This document shows, piece by piece, positions 15,361 to 24,419 of a stretch of 64,000 nucleotides of DNA (position 1 is the first letter of the stretch; each line of letters starts with the position of its first letter). The notes beneath the pieces are model-generated. The model made no database searches and was not told the DNA's origin. It was given only the letters and a program-made list of their open reading frames with translations. Source of the DNA: Methanosarcina acetivorans C2A (lineage in GTDB: Archaea > Halobacteriota > Methanosarcinia > Methanosarcinales > Methanosarcinaceae); assembly GCF_000007345.1 (NCBI RefSeq), contig NC_003552.1, positions 930,001 through 994,000 on the forward strand, given 5' to 3'. The translations under genes were made by a program, and so were the position numbers.

Positions 15361-17916
15361 TCAGATCTTTTTCTTCAGAACAAAGTACTCTACAAGAATC
15401 ATGAACAGGGGCAGGGAAATGGCAAGAAGTACTTTAGCTACTCCCATCGGGTTCTTTGTGTCGCCTTCTTCTTTTTCCGCGCTGCTGTTCAGAATCGCCT
15501 TTCCGTCTTCCCAGCCTCTCAGGGTTTCCTGTATCCCTTCTCCTGTTTCTACAGTTCCTTCTTCTCCCGTATATTCACTTATTGCAAAGCACGAGAAGGC
15601 GATAGTTTTTGCCCTGAAATAAACGTAGTCCTCGTCTTCGCCGGTTTTTTCAGTGCTTAGAGGCATCCATTTGCTGTCGTACCAGAGAAGGGTTACATTG
15701 GATTCATTAACACTGTTATTTTCTATCCAGTCCTTCTCAACTTTGAACCCTGTATAGGCGCTCTTAATGGAATCTTCATTTCCTGCTCCTTTATTTCCCA
15801 GCCAGATGTTTAATTGCTTATATACTCTTCCAGGCGGAAGCTTCTGGACAAAAATAGATTTTCCTTTGAGAACCTCCACGGTTGCTGTCGTTTTCTTATA
15901 CGTCTTCAGAGGGGAAACCTCGAGATATGTGACACAGGTTGCATTCTCCGCGAAATCATATTTGACAGGGTAGCCGCTCATAATGTGCCTTGTATCAAGT
16001 TCTTTGACTTCCACATTCTTGGCTGGCTCTTTGGAAACACCGCTTCCCATGCTGCTACTGCTGCTACTTCCGCTACTGCCACCACCGCCGGAACTGGAAT
16101 CCGAGTTTTCTTCATTGTTCGAAGTAGTTTCTTCGGCGACACTCACGGTCTTTGTTAGTTCATTGTCCGTTTCGTCTTCCTCGAGTATGGTATTTCCGGA
16201 ATCTGCTACCAGTCTCACATCAACGCTTCCTTCTGCTTCGGGAACCCAGTGAAAAATACCCGTTGTTGTTTCTCCCATAGCAATTTCAGGTATCGATATT
16301 TTTCCTTCCTGAGTCAGGTTGGTCCCGTTGATATAATATTTTAGCTCGCTGCTTCCCGAGTCCCTGAGTCCTTTGTTCTTTATTGAGACTGTAAAGGTAA
16401 TATCGTCCCCTACTTTCGGAGATGCCGGGTTTAAAGATAGCGATTCTATTATAAGGTCTGGACGTATTGTTTTTACATCGACAATTTTTGTGAATTCATT
16501 ATTGTTTTCGTCAAGCTCATAAACGTCCGTCCCGGAGTCGATATGTACTTTTACTTCCATTTGCCCTTCTCTATCCGGAACCAGAGAGAACATAACATCT
16601 TTCTCTTCTCCTACCGAAAGAGCCGGAACCTGGATATCATCTTGGGTTGGGGCGGTTCCGTTAATATAATATTCTGCCTGAACTCCTTCTGAGGGAGCCG
16701 TACCCTGGTTCTTTACTTTCAAGGTGAGGTTCAGGGTCTTTCCTACTTCCCCTTCCGATTCAGGTACGAGATCTTCAATAATCAGATCCGGAAAAAAATC
16801 TTCCGCTACTGCTACGGTAGCTGTTTTTTCGTTGTTCTCTTCGTTACTCTCAGCTACCAGGTTGTCCTTATCAACAACTGCCTTTAACTCTACAGTTCCT
16901 TCTGATGTTGGAATCCATGTATATGAGTTATAACTGATTTCTCCACTTGACAGCCTGGATATAGCCCAATTTTCAACGAGGTCCCCATCAATATAGAGAA
17001 CCAGCATCGTTGCTTCTGAAGTCGCAGTTCCCTGATTCTTCACATTTACCCTTATTCTCTGATGCTCACCTGGCTCGGGATCCTCAGGATAGCTAAATGT
17101 ACTTATTATCAAGTCCGGGAGACTATTTTCTGTTACTGTTACAGTGGCTGTTTCTTCGTTGTTGCCTTCGTTACTCTCAGTTATCAGGTTGTCCTCATCA
17201 ACAACTGCTCTCAGCTCTACGGACCCTTCGGATTCCGGAACCCATGTATAGGAGACAGAACTGCTTTTTCCACTGGATAACCTGGGTACATCCCATTCTC
17301 TAACCGAGCTTCCGTCAATGTAGAGGGCCAGAGTCGTTGCTCTTGAACTTGCTGCTGTTCCTTCGTTTTTCACGCTTATCTGTATTCTCTGCTGTTCACC
17401 TGATTCGGGCTCCTCAGGATAGCTAAATGTACTTATTATCAAGTCCGGGAGACTATTTTCTGCTACTGTTACAGTGGCTGTTTCTTCGTTATTGCCTTCG
17501 TTACTCTCAGTTATCAGGTTGTCCTCATCAACAACTGCTCTCAGCTCTACAGACCCTTCAGATCCCGGAATCCATGTATATGAGACGGAACTGCTCTCTC
17601 CACTGGATAGCTCGGATACGTCCCATTCTCTAACCGAACTTCCGTCAATGTAGAGGGCCAGAGTCGTTGCTCCTGAAGCTGCATCTCCCTGATTTTTTAC
17701 TGTTGCTGTGATGGTCACCTCTTCGCCAACTTCTGGAGTTGTCGGGCTCCAGGAGAAATCATTCTCGATCACCAGGTCAGGTAGTAAAACAGTTGAATTT
17801 CCATCATCTCCAGAAGGTATGTCCTCGGCTGCAGCAGCCACAGCCAGCATAACTCCGGGAATTAGCAGCGTTATTATCAATACATTAATCAAAGAATGAA
17901 AATAACTTACTTTCAT
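15361..17916 (-). CDS. Large surface protein with five CARDB domains and PGF-pre-PGF region
   Basis: An 851-residue secreted protein: signal peptide (residues 1-32), five tandem CARDB adhesion-type beta domains of about 105-115 residues each (pattern PDLII...VGEEVTITATVKNQG...LYIDG...VVDEDNLITESNEGNNE), a Ser/Gly linker, a PGF-pre-PGF-type domain (MSGYPVKYDFAENAT...TLLWYDSKWMPL) and a C-terminal transmembrane anchor ending in KKK. Such proteins are cell-surface binding or adhesion modules. Domains 1 and 2 are nearly identical at the DNA level with a 330 bp period. ATG at 17916 follows GGAGG at 9 nt; ATG 17937 is an alternative. It is monocistronic. Confidence 0.85.
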   Translation of the reverse strand: MKVSYFHSLINVLIITLLIPGVMLAVAAAAEDIPSGDDGNSTVLLPDLVIENDFSWSPTTPEVGEEVTITATVKNQGDAASGATTLALYIDGSSVREWDVSELSSGESSSVSYTWIPGSEGSVELRAVVDEDNLITESNEGNNEETATVTVAENSLPDLIISTFSYPEEPESGEQQRIQISVKNEGTAASSRATTLALYIDGSSVREWDVPRLSSGKSSSVSYTWVPESEGSVELRAVVDEDNLITESNEGNNEETATVTVTENSLPDLIISTFSYPEDPEPGEHQRIRVNVKNQGTATSEATMLVLYIDGDLVENWAISRLSSGEISYNSYTWIPTSEGTVELKAVVDKDNLVAESNEENNEKTATVAVAEDFFPDLIIEDLVPESEGEVGKTLNLTLKVKNQGTAPSEGVQAEYYINGTAPTQDDIQVPALSVGEEKDVMFSLVPDREGQMEVKVHIDSGTDVYELDENNNEFTKIVDVKTIRPDLIIESLSLNPASPKVGDDITFTVSIKNKGLRDSGSSELKYYINGTNLTQEGKISIPEIAMGETTTGIFHWVPEAEGSVDVRLVADSGNTILEEDETDNELTKTVSVAEETTSNNEENSDSSSGGGGSSGSSSSSSMGSGVSKEPAKNVEVKELDTRHIMSGYPVKYDFAENATCVTYLEVSPLKTYKKTTATVEVLKGKSIFVQKLPPGRVYKQLNIWLGNKGAGNEDSIKSAYTGFKVEKDWIENNSVNESNVTLLWYDSKWMPLSTEKTGEDEDYVYFRAKTIAFSCFAISEYTGEEGTVETGEGIQETLRGWEDGKAILNSSAEKEEGDTKNPMGVAKVLLAISLPLFMILVEYFVLKKKI

Positions 17917-17976
17917 TTTTATTAGCCTCCGCCCCACAAGTCTATGAACAGAAATTTCTGATACATTGTAGCCTAT

Positions 17977-18127
17977 GACAAGTACCCATCTAATTGGTCG
18001 AAATTAAGGTACACTAATAGCTTATGATTGGTAACTTATGACAGGTAGATCTCTGGTTCGTCGAAATTAAGGTATATAACTAGCTTATTGACAAGTAGCT
18101 ATATAATTCATCGAAATTAAGCTTCTG
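17977..18127. repeat. Three imperfect ~50-63 bp direct repeats upstream of the CARDB gene
   Basis: Units begin GACAAGTA or GACAGGTA at 17977, 18040 and 18090 and share the core TCGAAATTAAGGTA followed by a TAGCTTAT end in the first two. They lie 60-210 nt upstream of the CARDB gene start and could be operators or a simple local duplication. Confidence 0.6.
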
Positions 18128-18830
18128 ATTTTTATCTCGGATCAAAATTTTCGAGCAACTCCTGCTCCGGAATATATATACCCTGCCCGAGGGTTACTTC
18201 ATACAATACATTACTTCTCCTGCTTCATATTTAAGGCTCTACACTCTCAATTCTTTTCTCCTTCGAAAACTTTACTTTTCAGAAGAGGAACTATCTCAAG
18301 CCCTTTTTCCTGAGGGTTTTGCTCTGCCTGATCCTCTGTCGTATTAAGTAAAAACGTCTCTTCTGCTGCGCGCAAGGCATCTTCTGTCAAAGCAGTTCGA
18401 GCTCTTACCTTCCTGAAGCTTTATTCTCTGTGGTTCTATAGGACTGACCTGATATATTATAATTTTATCTATTTCTGTTTATTTTATTTCAGAGACAAAC
18501 TTCGGAAGATTTTCCTCAAAATTCATTATATTCACTCATTGATTGCCTCTATTTACTAATTTCTCAAAAATCTATCAACATTTCCGTAGAGGAAGCTCTT
18601 TTATTTCTCCCTTCTCAAAATGTTCCAGTTCATGAGTTTAATCTAAAAATCGGTGAGTGATAAAAGGAGGGAATAAGATCTAACAAGTGAACAAAAGTTT
18701 AAAAAGTAAACAAAGTCCTAAAATATTGATGTGTAAAAAGTTAATGGATGAAGATATATAATAAACGAAAATAATTATAAAAACAAATTAAAAAAACTAA
18801 ATTTAATAAAAGAAACTAAACATACAAAAC
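18128..18830. other. Mostly non-coding; possible gene-end remnant
   Basis: No intact gene. A minus-strand open stretch from about 18415 to a TGA at 18249-18247 reads LTEDALRAAEETFLLNTTED and onwards with coding-like composition but no start codon; it may be the tail of a lost gene. The part near 18720-18830 is A-rich low complexity just downstream of the following gene. Confidence 0.4.
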
Positions 18831-20003
18831 TCAGGCAATCAGATATTTACTATCCTTAATCTGAGCTCTGCTATCCACACCGAGGATTTCGGCGATTTCA
18901 ACGCCTTCACTTCCTACATCGGAAAGGCGGGTATACATCTCAGCTTTTGAGATATATTTCTCGGTTCTCGTCCCGTCAGCCTCTTCCATTTTAATGGTAA
19001 TTTCCTCTTTATTGTGCCCTCTTGCCAGGCATTCGTGGACTATCACGCCGTACTGTTCAGCGATTACTTTCAGGCAGTCGAAAATCTGATTTGTTGAGAC
19101 TGCATCCTCTTCGTCAAGCAGGACTTTTGAGAGGGTATAGGTTCGAAGATTTTCCCGAAGGTAATTCTGAACCTTCACCGGAATTTTGGCAAGATCTTCA
19201 ATGTCTATATAACCCCCAAGCTCTTTGTCTTCGGTTATCTCCCTTTCATCCTCATATACAAAGTACTTGAACCCTCCTCCTTCTATCCTGAACTTCCGGT
19301 TTGCTTTTTTGTTTTCAAGAATTATACGAACATTTTTCTCACTGTCGTATTCGAGGGAACTTACGAGAAACTCGGAGAGATCCTGCATTTTTATTTTCTC
19401 TTCTTTCCGCAGAATGCCTGTCTTTGTCCAGCCGGGCAGGCTAAGGCTTCCGATAAGCCTCTCTACTGTCAGAGGTTCTTCTGTAAACCAGAGTTTATAA
19501 TAATATTGCAGGCCTGAAACCGAACCTTCCATTTCACCTGAAACTCCGCCTATACTGCTGAAAAGCTCAAATCTCTTCTCTGCTCCATATATTCCTGAGA
19601 TCAAAAAAGGAGTAAGGACTTCAAGAACCTTTGTCTCAATTTTTTGATATTCCTGGGCAGCTCCACTTTCTATTTTTCTGGACTCCATTTCGAGAATTTC
19701 ACGGTTTCGCTCGAAATTTTCACGGCAGATGATCAGGATTGCATCGGCACAGGGCATCAAATCCTCGGTGCCCAGATCTTTTGCTAATTTCTTGACCAGT
19801 AAGCTGAGTTTCTCCTCAAAAATATCCATTCCGGTAATTCTGTTGTTCAATTCATGGAGCGCTTCTTTATTTTTGCACTTTATTTCTATTATGGAATTCT
19901 CCAGAGGGATTACTCGGGCCGTTATATCTATGAATGATTTTAAATCTTCAATGAAATCCCTCTGCACAGGCAGTTCCGTAGAGTCCTGATAAATATATTT
20001 CAT
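18831..20003 (-). CDS. Hypothetical protein, 390 residues
   Basis: A mixed alpha/beta acidic protein without signal peptide or transmembrane segments, so probably cytoplasmic. I do not recognise the family. Visible features are a long helical, charged region at about 90-135 (ENFERNREILEMESRKIE) and a C-terminal half rich in beta-like segments (KFRIEGGGFKYFVYEDE). The ATG at 20003 is chosen because AGGGTG precedes it by five bases; an in-frame GTG at 20012 overlaps that site. It lies about 175 nt from tyrS on the same strand, but whether they share a transcript is unclear. Confidence 0.65.
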   Translation of the reverse strand: MKYIYQDSTELPVQRDFIEDLKSFIDITARVIPLENSIIEIKCKNKEALHELNNRITGMDIFEEKLSLLVKKLAKDLGTEDLMPCADAILIICRENFERNREILEMESRKIESGAAQEYQKIETKVLEVLTPFLISGIYGAEKRFELFSSIGGVSGEMEGSVSGLQYYYKLWFTEEPLTVERLIGSLSLPGWTKTGILRKEEKIKMQDLSEFLVSSLEYDSEKNVRIILENKKANRKFRIEGGGFKYFVYEDEREITEDKELGGYIDIEDLAKIPVKVQNYLRENLRTYTLSKVLLDEEDAVSTNQIFDCLKVIAEQYGVIVHECLARGHNKEEITIKMEEADGTRTEKYISKAEMYTRLSDVGSEGVEIAEILGVDSRAQIKDSKYLIA

Positions 20004-20178
20004 GAAAAGCACCCTGGATATCTGAACTAACTCTCCAAATATTCTATGCCTTATAGCTATATAACATTTTATCCGGAATCTTCAGGTATTTTTATACCAT
20101 GTTTTCCTCTCCCCTTACGTCGTGCCCTTGCCCCGGATTCTTTCTAAAATCTTTGGGAGGTTTTTGCCCTTACGGAAT

Positions 20179-21132
20179 TCATAGAAGAACTTTTCGGACA
20201 GGATCCAGAATCTCATTTATATATTTTGCAGCTGCGTTTTTAAGGTCCATTGGGTGGACTTTTTCTTCTATAAAGTTGCTCTCCATCTCAGCATAGCTGT
20301 GGTATGTGATGTCTCCCCCGAATTTTTCCGGCCTTTCAATGACAACTGTCTCGTACCTTGGGAAGATGTGGTAGCGGAAAAGAGCAAGGATCGGGTTTTC
20401 TTCTACGTCTCCTATCTTGCAGAAAGCTTTCTTAAACTTCCTGTAGATATCTTCTCCCGTATCGTCTATCGAAATGAAATTATCCTTTGAAGAAGCCATC
20501 TTTGTTCCGTCAAGCCCCAGGAGGATAGGAGTGTGAATACAGATCGGGGTTTCAAACCCGAGGCTCTTTAAGTTTTCACGGGCAAGCATGTGGATTTTCC
20601 TCTGGTCAATCCCACCCACTGCCACGTCCACCTCAAGCAGGGCAATGTCAATAGCCTGCATCAGGGGATAAACCATCTGGGAAACGGTGGGGTCGTCCAT
20701 TGCGCGTCCTACTTCGTCCATGCTTCTCTTTGCCCTGTTGAGGGTGACTGCTCTTGAAAGTTTGAGCACGTTTAACATGTATTCGGCTCCCAGCTGGAAG
20801 TCCGAACCGTATACGAAATCGGTCTGTTCTTCGTCAAGCCCGAGAGCGATAAAGCAGCGCCTGTTGTAGTCTGCAATCTTCCGGACCTCTTCCAGCGTGC
20901 CTTTCTTGTTCAGATAAGCGTGTACATCCGCTAGCAGGACAGTGATCTTGAACCCTGCTTTTTGCAAATCTATTAACTTGTTTACGGTAAGGACGTGTCC
21001 CATGTGGATTTTTCCGCTTGGCTCGTAGCCTACGTAAGCACGGGGAGCTTCTTTATTTTTAAGCAGTCCTTCAAGTTCTTCTTCGGTTACAATTTCCTGA
21101 ACATTTCTTCTGATAAGCTCAAGTCTGTCCAT
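20179..21132 (-). CDS. tyrS: Tyrosyl-tRNA synthetase
   Basis: A 317-residue archaeal-type class Ic synthetase that charges tRNA-Tyr. The ATP-binding HIGH-like motif is HMGH at residues 43-46 and the KMSKS-like loop is KMASSKDN near residue 206. The tyrosine pocket sequence YVGYEPSG and the tandem GGIDQRKIHMLARE stretch are as in archaeal TyrRS. The length matches the compact archaeal form, which has a minimal anticodon-binding domain and no S4 domain. It starts with ATG and is followed at 35 nt upstream by the Thg1 gene, suggesting a tRNA-maturation/charging operon. Confidence 0.95.
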   Translation of the reverse strand: MDRLELIRRNVQEIVTEEELEGLLKNKEAPRAYVGYEPSGKIHMGHVLTVNKLIDLQKAGFKITVLLADVHAYLNKKGTLEEVRKIADYNRRCFIALGLDEEQTDFVYGSDFQLGAEYMLNVLKLSRAVTLNRAKRSMDEVGRAMDDPTVSQMVYPLMQAIDIALLEVDVAVGGIDQRKIHMLARENLKSLGFETPICIHTPILLGLDGTKMASSKDNFISIDDTGEDIYRKFKKAFCKIGDVEENPILALFRYHIFPRYETVVIERPEKFGGDITYHSYAEMESNFIEEKVHPMDLKNAAAKYINEILDPVRKVLL

Positions 21133-21170
21133 TGCATCTACATTCCTTTTCTTTTCTTATTCTGAAAAAC

Positions 21171-21902
21171 TCAGTTTCTATTAATAAGTTTCTCTAAAAA
21201 CGGGATCCCTTTTTCGGATTTGAATTTTGGGATTTCCCAGTTCTGAGTAATTTTTCTTCGCAGGGATTTTTCCTCTTTGCCGGATACCGGATTAAAGCCC
21301 TGTATTTCCCTTGCTTCTTTTGAGATAATGACTCCTCTCCTCTGCCAGGAAGGAAGCGTCGCAAGGTTTATTCCTCTTTCAAAAAGCATCTCATGGATTT
21401 CCGATTCTTTTTTTCTTTTCAGATATTTTGCAGCTTCGTTCCTCCCCATGCCTTCGTTTCTGAGGGCATAGTATCCCTAGGAAGCTACAAAGTTACGCCA
21501 GGCTTCAAGCTGCCTCCGGTGAAAATACTCCGGGATTTCTTCTTTTTGAAGAGCCACAAGTCTGGAATCAAAAGCTATGGGTTCTTCAAGCCGCAGTTTT
21601 ATCGTAAGAGCACTTCCCAGAAAGCTCGCTACAACAGAGTCGATTTTTTCCACTCTGCCGTCAAAAGGGAGGTCTGTGAACAGAAAGCTGATTTCATCTG
21701 AAAAAGTATAGGCAAAAAGAGGGCTTAAACCGCTTTTTTTTATGAAGAGTTCGGCAGTGTCCGCCATCGCTCTGGCGAAGGTTTTGTCATAGGGTTTCTC
21801 AAAGCCCAGGCCTGAAAGTGTATTTTTGAAATTCCTGCCGTCAGCGCGCAAGACCACTGGCGGGATACAGCGCATTTCAGCATATATTTCCCGGGTTTTC
21901 AT
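21171..21902 (-). CDS. thg1: tRNA-His guanylyltransferase (Thg1) with in-frame TAG (pyrrolysine)
   Basis: A 243-codon frame if the TAG at 21479-21477 (codon 142) is read. The N-terminal part has the catalytic carboxylate motifs LRADGRNFK and YTFSDEISFLF; the part after TAG continues GYYALRNEGMGRNEAAKYLK, which is the conserved Thg1 C-terminal region in the same frame with no other lesion. Thg1 adds G-1 to tRNA-His and can polymerise 3' to 5'. A pyrrolysine residue in Thg1 was described for M. acetivorans (Heinemann and colleagues, 2009), so readthrough by tRNA-Pyl is the likely outcome; termination would give a 141-residue truncated product. It lies just upstream of tyrS. Confidence 0.9.
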
Positions 21903-21922
21903 ATACCTTTTCTAAAGACCAT

Positions 21923-22180
21923 TCAGTCTTCTTTCCTCTTTTTGTATCTCTGGATTACGTCTCTGATTATAATAATGTCTGCTGCTGTTATAACCCAGCG
22001 GTAGGGAATGATAATACCTCTGCTGCTGATGTCGAAAAGTTCCCTGTTAATGTCCGAAACAGCAAGCCCGGTAACTTTCTGTTCCTCTACATCAATTACA
22101 AGGTCCTGCAACTTTCCTACATAAACACCGTTGTTTGTGTATATGTTTAGGCCAAAGAGTGATGTGAGTTCTGCGCGCAT
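21923..22180 (-). CDS. PRC-barrel domain protein
   Basis: An 85-residue single-domain beta-barrel protein of the PRC family: LFGLNIYTNNGVYVGKLQDLVIDVEEQKVTGLAV, then GIIIPYRWVITAADIIIIRD. Archaeal one-domain PRC proteins are abundant; some take part in cell division or RNA metabolism, but the role here is not known. It ends 21 nt before Thg1 on the same strand, so it is likely the first gene of a PRC-thg1-tyrS transcript. Confidence 0.85.
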   Translation of the reverse strand: MRAELTSLFGLNIYTNNGVYVGKLQDLVIDVEEQKVTGLAVSDINRELFDISSRGIIIPYRWVITAADIIIIRDVIQRYKKRKED

Positions 22181-22939
22181 TATATCCCTGCTCTATTAAA
22201 TTATTTCATTAATTTAAGTTATCTATGCATCCTAAATTTATTTAAATCTCTTCCTCTACCTTATATGAAAAACATACTTATATATCTTACAGTTTTACTG
22301 AGCTCTTTTCTCTATAAATGATATAATCCCAGATTTTACAGTTATACTAAGTCTTAATGTTTACGATCAACGAATTACCTCTTCCATTTTTCCGGGAAAC
22401 ATGATTTTAAATCTACTTATTAGGCTAAATACTCCATGTTTAAGTTTTATCGGAGGTGAGCTGGATTTTCTCTATTAAATTCTTTTCTAAATTGTCCAGG
22501 CAGAAGAATTTTTGCTTTTTTATAGCTTAATAGTAGAATAAACCGGAAAATCAAGCAAAAACGGAAAATCAGGCAAATATCCAGGAGTTTTTACAATCCG
22601 CCTAGATAAATATGCTGATTTTTTCCTCTATAAAATTCGTCTTTTTTTCGATTTCCCCTTCAACTCTGCTTTTTTTCACTTACCCGCTTTCCATTTGATC
22701 TATCTTCGTTTTGATTTGTTTTTTAACTTGACCCTATATTCGGCAGGTCGACATTAGATTTTGAGAATTTTTACTGATTATGTTTTTCATACATTATATT
22801 AATAGATAAGTGGTTTGAAACTGGTTAACATATAACTCAAATCTTACGACCTATATAAGTAACGAAACATTTTTGCAGTAATGTTTAATGTGGAAGAAAA
22901 TGTGTTTTCCCACAAAAACACTATCAGTAAAAATACTTG
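22181..22939. other. AT-rich intergenic region
   Basis: No gene is supported. Several TATA-like stretches occur near 22230-22280 that could serve the PRC gene. Nothing else is recognised. Confidence 0.4.
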
Positions 22940-22970
22940 GGAAAAATCAAGTTACCTGCCGAAAGCAGGT
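22940..22970 (-). terminator. Candidate terminator downstream of mdh
   Basis: On the minus strand ACCTGC-TTTCG-GCAGGT (22970-22954) forms a perfect 6 bp stem with a 5 nt loop, followed within 10 nt by TTTTT. It is 90 nt beyond the mdh stop codon. Confidence 0.45.
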
Positions 22971-22976
22971 TGACAT

Positions 22977-23012
22977 TTTAACTCTTGATCTTTTAACTCT
23001 TGATCTTTTTAA
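22977..23012. repeat. Short tandem repeat AACTCTTGATCTTTT x2
   Basis: Two adjacent 15 bp copies of TTAACTCTTGATCTT followed by a degenerate third (TTAATTTTGACTTTT), between the mdh stop and its putative terminator. Confidence 0.6.
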
Positions 23013-23059
23013 TTTTGACTTTTTAAGCTTGAATTGTTTTCCCCTTCTGGATTTATTTC

Positions 23060-23983
23060 TCATATTCCCAGTTTTGAGATTCCCCTTTTGATCGTTTCTG
23101 AAGACTTCCTGAGGATCTCGTACTGGTTTTCCTCAAGTTTGAGCTCGAGGACTTCTTCTACCCCGTTTGCTCCCAGTTTCGCCAGCACTCCGAAATAAAT
23201 TCCTTCTTGCCCGTACTGCCCTTCAAGATATGCAGACGTCGGAAGGATGCGCTTTGAATCCTTAAGCACGGCTTCTGCAACGCTCACAATGGCCGCAGAC
23301 GGGGCATAAAAAGCACTCCCCTGTTTGAGAAGCCCTACTATTTCGGCTCCTCCGTTCACCGTCCTTTCTACAAGCCTGGCAATTGTCTCCTCCGGGAGCA
23401 GTTCCGGAAGCGGAATTCCCGATACGGTGGTATACTGGGGGAGGGGGACCATAAGGTCTCCGTGCCCTCCTATTACCATTGCCTCGATGTCTTTTTTCGA
23501 ACAATTCAGTTCTTCTGCTATAAAGCTTGCAAAACGCCCTGCATCAAGCACTCCACTCATTCCGAAGACTTTTTTTGTCTCAAAGCCTGTTGTTTTCATA
23601 GCCACATAAGTTATAACATCAAGCGGGTTTGTGACATTTATAACAATAGAGTTCGGAGCATACTCTGCAATGTTTCGGGAGACCTCCCCTATTATTTTTG
23701 AATTGGTTTTCATCAGATCTTCCCTGGTCATTCCGGGTTTTCTGGCAATTCCGGCTGTAATGATCACCAGGTCAGAATCTGTAATGTCTGCATAATCGTT
23801 AGTACCCGTTACCTGCGTATCATAACCATTTATTGCCCCTGCCTGCATGAGGTCAAGGGCTTTTCCCTGCGGTAACCCTTCCACAATATCTGTCATGACA
23901 ATTTCGCCAGGTTCCAGTTCGGCCAGCCGCTGAACTGTGGTCGCACCTACATTTCCTGCACCAATTACAGAGATTTTAGCCAT
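23060..23983 (-). CDS. mdh: Malate dehydrogenase
   Basis: A 307-residue NAD(P)-dependent LDH/MDH superfamily enzyme interconverting malate and oxaloacetate. The Rossmann motif GAGNVG is at residues 7-12 and the acidic residue after beta 2 (VMTDIVEG) favours NAD. The specificity loop reads ARKPGMTREDL, with the Arg expected of malate rather than lactate dehydrogenases, and the catalytic His is in GGHGDLMVPL. Length is normal. It is monocistronic, with a hairpin terminator candidate downstream. In methanogens it links to the partial oxidative/reductive TCA reactions. Confidence 0.93.
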   Translation of the reverse strand: MAKISVIGAGNVGATTVQRLAELEPGEIVMTDIVEGLPQGKALDLMQAGAINGYDTQVTGTNDYADITDSDLVIITAGIARKPGMTREDLMKTNSKIIGEVSRNIAEYAPNSIVINVTNPLDVITYVAMKTTGFETKKVFGMSGVLDAGRFASFIAEELNCSKKDIEAMVIGGHGDLMVPLPQYTTVSGIPLPELLPEETIARLVERTVNGGAEIVGLLKQGSAFYAPSAAIVSVAEAVLKDSKRILPTSAYLEGQYGQEGIYFGVLAKLGANGVEEVLELKLEENQYEILRKSSETIKRGISKLGI

Positions 23984-24419
23984 AACTCGTACACCTGTAT
24001 CAAAGATTTATTTTCAGGAGATTTTTCTGATTCTGTTCTTAGTCCTGATTAAAAATCGATCCTGAATTTCGAATCGGTCTGGTGGTAACTATTCTTTGTA
24101 TTTATTTTTTTGGCTTTCTAGAAATCCTGAACTTACCTTTTCCCCGATCTCATTTAGTTGAACCCTCTCGTCCTCTTTATATTTTGCCCCCGTAAGCGAT
24201 AAAGAGTAGATTCTATTAAAGAATAGGTTATATTATAACTGAATAAGTATATTAACTTTGTCTGCACGCCCACGGGTTTAGTCCTCATGGAAGGTTGACC
24301 ATTAACAATATCTCAAAACGACTGCATATTTCTTGAAAACCCCTGTCTGCGTTCTATATCACTTTCAGTCCTCATGCAGTATTTTTATTAAAGATCACCT
24401 CCAATGAGTCAGGGGAAAA
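23984..24419. other. Divergent promoter region between mdh and the DEDDy nuclease gene
   Basis: Contains TATA-like stretches near 24225-24255 (GTTATATTATAAC and AAGTATATTAAC) that could serve either direction. No gene or RNA is recognised. Confidence 0.4.

Noticed and set aside
21477-21902. Thg1 as two separate genes or a pseudogene
   Set aside because: Homology continues in frame directly across a single TAG and pyrrolysine decoding is expected in this genus.
24240-24400. Possible RNA gene around the CAGTCCTCATG motifs
   Set aside because: The motif pair is short, without a foldable tRNA or known RNA structure.
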